In this document: positions 6,415 through 10,175 of the stretch, in pieces
Layout: every line of letters begins with the position of its first letter
Position numbering within the stretch: position 1 is the stretch's first letter
NCBI GenBank assembly: GCA_018334735.1
Contig: JAGXLK010000041.1
Span: forward strand, 1 to 10,175
Origin: Planctomycetota bacterium
GTDB lineage: Bacteria; Planctomycetota; Brocadiia; SM23-32
DNA length: 10,175 bases
Direction of reading: 5' to 3'
Notes under the pieces: generated by a model
Told to the model about the DNA's origin: nothing
The model's input: only the letters and a program-made list of their open reading frames with translations
Database searches by the model: none
Program-made: the position numbers and the translations under genes

Positions 6415-6519
6415 CTTCGCGCGCCATGCGGCGGACTCAGCTGAACTCGAGTCTTCATTCACTCGCGCGAAGCAGTCTCGCTGTTTTGTTGACTCAACAA
6501 CGATCCTCCTTCGCGCGAG
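6415..6519. promoter_or_regulatory. CTTCGCGCG box array around a 15-nt palindrome (possible operator)
   Basis: Perfect 11-bp inverted boxes CTCGCGCGAAG (6462-6472) and CTTCGCGCGAG (6509-6519) flank the perfect palindrome TTGTTGA-C-TCAACAA (6486-6500), which is nearly concentric with them. A third box CTTCGCGCG lies at 6415-6423. It sits upstream of the flavoprotein gene and just past the stop of the large gene. Symmetry suggests a dimeric or tetrameric regulator site, or nested RNA stems; the regulator is unknown. About 200 bp separate it from the flavoprotein start. Confidence 0.4.
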
Positions 6520-6555
6520 GCTGCCGAGCACGGCCGGATTGCTATGCGCCTGAGC

Positions 6556-9500
6556 TCACTCCACCACCGCCGTGCCCCAGAACTCGGGGTTGAGACGGCT
6601 TTCGTCGGGAAGATCGTCCACCACGTTGGCTTCAAAGCTGTTGTTAGCCCAGTAGGCCCGTTTCAGGGCGTTGCGGCCGGTTTTGTCGCCGAATATGTAC
6701 CCGAGATCCATCTTCACGCCCGTTCCCGGCACGGGATCCCAGTCGAGCACTTCAAGTGGAATGGTTGCGGTGGCGGTGAAACCTTCCGCTGTTTTTTCAT
6801 GTTCCAGTCTGACGGAATCAATCTCGATAATTCGATCGAAGGTCTCCTTATCGACGGGGGATTCCAGGAGGATCGGTTCTCCTTTGAATCCTTTGACCTT
6901 CGGTTCGAACAGCACGGCTTTTGTTTTGCCTTTCTGGCGGGTCACGATCAACCGCACGTCGCCCGGCGCCGGTTCGGTCCTGTCGGCCGGGGCATCGGGA
7001 TTGGTCGCCACCTGGATATCCAGGCAATTTCCGCCGATGAAAATACTCTGCGGATCGGAGACCGAATTCACCAGTGGCGAGGGTGATGTGACCTCGTAAT
7101 GGACATACAGATTTTTCTGATCCCGGGCCGCTTTGGCCTTGAAAGACAATCCTCCGCGCAGGGTTCGCTCCACCGGATCGGCTTCTTCCAGCGTGCGTTT
7201 CCAGCGGTTTACGATGAGCGTCTGGCCCTGCGCTTTCTGTTCTTTGAGTTTCCTGAGGCCTTCTTTGACTTTTGCCAGTTTGTCAGTCGTCATTTTCCAC
7301 GTTCCGCCCTTGAGTTTTCGGACGGTATCGAGCCCGTGGACTTCCATGACGCGTCCGTCCTGATCGCCGGTCAGCAGGAGGTACCTTCCGCTCTCGTGGA
7401 GTTTGATCATCCGGCCGGTGAACAGCTCGCACATGACCTTATCGGGACCGAGCCCTTCGCTGGCTGGCGGGTTCATGATCATGGCAACGTATACTCCGTT
7501 GCGAGTGAGGATATGATATCCGCTGTAATACGTCGCGGCGCCGGTGAAATCTCCGGCCACCCCGAGCGGCGCGGTGAGAGCGTAGAGATCGCCGACACCG
7601 GGTTTAGGCATCGAGAGCGTTCGTTTCCAGAAGAGAGTGCCGCGGAGCCCCCAGATGCGCTCACCGTCGCGCGTGTAACGACCAAACCCGACATCGTTAC
7701 GTTTGCGGACGGCGCTGTTCTGGTAGAGCGTGCCGTCATGCGAATCAACGAACATCGGAGGTCCCTGGGGATTCCAGGCACCGAACGGGAGGTCTTCGGG
7801 GTTTTTGAAATCATAGACCGGGATTCCGTCCGGGCCAATTTTTTTCGCTTTCCACATTTTCCGGGTCCGGGAGGTGTAGAGGTTCAGGTCTTTATCGACC
7901 CATTCGAAGCGACCTCCACGTCGACCGAATCCGCTGGCCGGGTGGTATTCCCCTTCCTCCCGACGCTGATTATCATTTTCGTCGACCCAGACCCTGTCTT
8001 TGAGGAATTGCATGACAGGTTTGAAGACCGGCCCATCGCGGAGGTAGAGCACGCTTTTGTGTCCCCATCCGTACTGACGACCGTTGGTGGCCGTGATCAC
8101 GCTGAATCCCGAACCGTGCGAGGAAGCAACGGGAGGTCCGGGTGGAACGTTTTTGCCGGTGGAACGCCAGAGTGTGGAATACGGTTTTTTGGTGCCCTTA
8201 TCGAGGTCGACTTTCCAGAGGACGTTGTGGCAGTAGACTTCATCGGGATGGCGCGGGTCCATCATCGTCCATGTTGAATACGCGCTGCCGCCGAAGAATT
8301 CGTCCACGTTTTTGCCATTGTCGGTGTCCCAGACGCTGATGCGTTTGGGGGCGTCCATGTGCTCGGCGACCCACAGACGTCCGCGGGAACCGAGCGCGCA
8401 ACCGGCCGGTTTGAGCATGCCGGCGGGATCGTAGCGTCCCGTCAGGGGGCGTCCGCCGCGTTTACCGATGCTTTTGAGGTAACGTCCGTCGGGGGCGAAG
8501 ACGCTGACGTTCTGCAAATCCCCGCGGTTGGTCACGTAGATCCGTCCTTTGTCGTCGGTGGCGATTCCGGCCGGTTCCTCGAGATGATCGTCGATGAGCA
8601 CGCTGTGTTTGTTTCCCTGGACTCGGAGCACTCTCTCGTCGCTGATGGCGAGGACCGAACCATCTTTAGCCGCGGCCAATCGACCCGGCGTCGGGACGTT
8701 CCACGTCTGCGCAATTTCTCCGGTTTTGCCGTTGATGACGGCAACGAGGTCCCGTTTGGCGTATGCCATGTAGAGTTTACCGTCGGCGTAAACGAGGCCG
8801 CTGACGGCGTTGCTTTTTTTGTCTCCGCCTTCCGGCACTTCTGGTCGGCCGCGTCCTTCGGCGAGATTAATGGGCCGGAAATCGCGTCCGTCGAAGACGC
8901 GCGCGCTCCGGTAGCGGCCCGGATTGGCGGCAAAGACGCGGTTGGTTTCGGGGTCGGCGGCGAGGTAGAGCGCGTTCCCGCGACCTGAACTCGCTTTCTT
9001 GTCGCCGTCGGGCCCCACGCGGATCAGTCCCCATCCGGCTTCCCCGAAGGGCCATGCGAGGATCATATCTTCGCCGAACGCTTCGGCGGTGATGGGATCG
9101 GTATGATCGCCGCCCCAACCCCCGGTCCCATCGGAGGTCTTGTAGGGCGGGGTGCCGGAATTATGGACCGAAAGCAGGAATTCGGTGGTAATCGGGTCGT
9201 GGTAGAGTCCTTTCCAGGAGTATTCGCCTTCGGGTATCGGTCGCCCCCGGAAATCCAGTCCATCCCACTTTTCAGTGATCGCCCCCGCTTTTCTCTCTTC
9301 CTGGCAGACGACATTGCGCACCAGAACGTTGTCTTTGTCCCACAGGGAGATTGTGGTGACGCCGTCTTCGGGCAGCCGGTAGCTGAATTCGAGGGGTTTA
9401 GGTTTTTCAGCTTTCTTTTTGGCGACCCCTTTGATTTCAGGGACATTATTTTTCTCGGCGAAGATGAACTTTCCCCAGCAGCCGGTGCTCTGCCAGGGGA

Positions 9501-10175
9501 ACCCCCCTCCGCTGATGACATCGCGCGCCCAGGCACCTTTCCCGGAATCTATTTTCAATCCGTCGGCGCGCGAGAAGTTGTACTGGATTGTTCCCGAGAC
9601 GACATCTCCGGCCCGGGGCGGATTTTCGGCATCGAGAGTTTTCCACGGGATGCGGTATTCCATGACGTAACTCTTGCCATCGTCTCCTTTTTTGTAGACC
9701 GCATCGAAACCCGTCGGATCGACGAGTCCATCCGGTTTCCATTTTTCGGGGACCGTGTAGGCCATGTCTTTGCGGAGCTGGAGCCCCGGTTCTTTGCCGT
9801 CGGTGTAATACCAGAGAAGCAGGTGCTGGAGGACGTCTTTACCGTATTGTTCTTTCTTGAATTTGGTGTAGGATGCCGGATATTTATCGGTTCGGTCGAT
9901 GACGATTCGCACCTGCACGGAGTCGGCGTTCCAGACTTTGTCCGGGTTGGCTTCGGGGTCGTGCCGGTTCATCATCGGGTCGGGATCGCGGATTTCGGCG
10001 CTGATGTAGAGAGCCTTATCGTCATACATCATCGCCATGCGACCATTTTTGCGTTCCCGGGTTTCCTTGGAGATATAGCTGAGGATCTGGCCGGAGAGGT
10101 CCCAGTCATCGAGTTTCCCGTCGATTGTAACTTTCCCGGGACGCGGGACGATGAACAGACGTTTATGGATACCCC
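6556..10175 (-). CDS. Large CBM9-like / FlgD-Ig-like / NHL-propeller protein, 5' end beyond window
   Basis: The frame is open from the stop at 6556 to the right edge, so the N-terminus is missing: at least 1205 residues. The ATG at 10038 lies inside a domain and is not the start. Residues are counted from that ATG. Domains: a CBM9-like carbohydrate-binding fold beginning upstream (IDGKLDDWD, about 10097-10123) and running to about 195, with YDDKALYISAEIRD (5-18) and the typical WNADSVQVRI (36-45); a FlgD-Ig-like segment (about 215-280; ISLWDKDN...WDGLDFRGRPIPEGEY); beta-propeller/NHL-like repeats (about 320-900; e.g. PAGIATDDKGRIYVTN and PAGCALGSRGRLWVAEH); an EF-hand-like VDENDNQRREEGE (685-697); a Lys-rich linker (920-940); and a second CBM9-like domain (about 940-1160). 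No catalytic domain is visible. Such proteins are usually exported, but the signal region is outside the window. A glycan-binding or surface role is inferred. Confidence 0.9.
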   Translation of the reverse strand, partial: GIHKRLFIVPRPGKVTIDGKLDDWDLSGQILSYISKETRERKNGRMAMMYDDKALYISAEIRDPDPMMNRHDPEANPDKVWNADSVQVRIVIDRTDKYPASYTKFKKEQYGKDVLQHLLLWYYTDGKEPGLQLRKDMAYTVPEKWKPDGLVDPTGFDAVYKKGDDGKSYVMEYRIPWKTLDAENPPRAGDVVSGTIQYNFSRADGLKIDSGKGAWARDVISGGGFPWQSTGCWGKFIFAEKNNVPEIKGVAKKKAEKPKPLEFSYRLPEDGVTTISLWDKDNVLVRNVVCQEERKAGAITEKWDGLDFRGRPIPEGEYSWKGLYHDPITTEFLLSVHNSGTPPYKTSDGTGGWGGDHTDPITAEAFGEDMILAWPFGEAGWGLIRVGPDGDKKASSGRGNALYLAADPETNRVFAANPGRYRSARVFDGRDFRPINLAEGRGRPEVPEGGDKKSNAVSGLVYADGKLYMAYAKRDLVAVINGKTGEIAQTWNVPTPGRLAAAKDGSVLAISDERVLRVQGNKHSVLIDDHLEEPAGIATDDKGRIYVTNRGDLQNVSVFAPDGRYLKSIGKRGGRPLTGRYDPAGMLKPAGCALGSRGRLWVAEHMDAPKRISVWDTDNGKNVDEFFGGSAYSTWTMMDPRHPDEVYCHNVLWKVDLDKGTKKPYSTLWRSTGKNVPPGPPVASSHGSGFSVITATNGRQYGWGHKSVLYLRDGPVFKPVMQFLKDRVWVDENDNQRREEGEYHPASGFGRRGGRFEWVDKDLNLYTSRTRKMWKAKKIGPDGIPVYDFKNPEDLPFGAWNPQGPPMFVDSHDGTLYQNSAVRKRNDVGFGRYTRDGERIWGLRGTLFWKRTLSMPKPGVGDLYALTAPLGVAGDFTGAATYYSGYHILTRNGVYVAMIMNPPASEGLGPDKVMCELFTGRMIKLHESGRYLLLTGDQDGRVMEVHGLDTVRKLKGGTWKMTTDKLAKVKEGLRKLKEQKAQGQTLIVNRWKRTLEEADPVERTLRGGLSFKAKAARDQKNLYVHYEVTSPSPLVNSVSDPQSIFIGGNCLDIQVATNPDAPADRTEPAPGDVRLIVTRQKGKTKAVLFEPKVKGFKGEPILLESPVDKETFDRIIEIDSVRLEHEKTAEGFTATATIPLEVLDWDPVPGTGVKMDLGYIFGDKTGRNALKRAYWANNSFEANVVDDLPDESRLNPEFWGTAVVE

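Noticed and set aside
6202..6531. N-terminal extension of the flavoprotein to an ATG at 6531
   Set aside because: The added residues do not resemble the family, the region is full of palindromes, and a Shine-Dalgarno with ATGs lies at 6192-6208, right before the Rossmann fold.
7099..8277. 392-codon plus-strand open frame
   Set aside because: It is antisense to the middle of the large propeller gene, whose frame has clear domain patterns; long antisense frames are common in GC-rich genes.
10036..10038. ATG as start of the large protein
   Set aside because: The frame continues without a stop to the window edge and encodes the beginning of the CBM9-like domain (IDGKLDDWD), so the true start is outside.
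1..10175. tRNA, rRNA or insertion-sequence transposase genes
   Set aside because: No T-loop signature, rRNA-like stretch or transposase reading frame was found by eye.

Overview
The window looks like accessory chromosome from a free-living, polysaccharide-degrading bacterium, most plausibly of the PVC type (Lentisphaerota, Kiritimatiellota, Planctomycetota) or a similar candidate phylum. The basis is gene content: a GH29 alpha-L-fucosidase, a FAD_oxidored-type flavoprotein, and a very large protein with CBM9-like, FlgD-Ig-like and NHL-type propeller regions. No marker gene or rRNA is present, so the phylum is an inference.

Layout. (1) 1-330: a cluster of about 45-bp palindromic repeat units. 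(2) 371-1135, minus strand: a conserved-looking 254-aa protein of unknown function with a good Shine-Dalgarno. (3) 1136-1643: no gene seen. (4) 1644-2278: a second, denser cluster of the same repeat, in both orientations. It contains two 145-bp modules bounded by inverted repeats inside a duplication with a period of about 340 bp. (5) 2279-3035: no convincing gene. It holds a 30-nt near-perfect palindrome, a set of possible RNA stems and a textbook intrinsic terminator (2617-2658) that no visible gene uses, so an unidentified small RNA is possible. (6) 3036-4421, plus strand: GH29 alpha-L-fucosidase without signal peptide. (7) 4422-4908: GC-rich intergenic DNA between convergent genes. (8) 4909-6201, minus strand: FAD-dependent oxidoreductase. 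(9) 6202-6555: intergenic DNA with a long structured hairpin and an array of CTTCGCGCG boxes around a 15-nt palindrome. (10) 6556-10175, minus strand: the large multidomain carbohydrate-binding/propeller protein, cut by the right edge of the window.

The fucosidase would release fucose from fucosylated oligosaccharides, probably in the cytoplasm. The flavoprotein could oxidise a sugar or other small molecule, and the large protein could bind glycans. Their joint action is inferred from neighbourhood only; the genes are not in one tight operon. The strongest unexplained signal is the repeat family, which brackets the unknown gene and behaves like a REP/BIME or MITE population.
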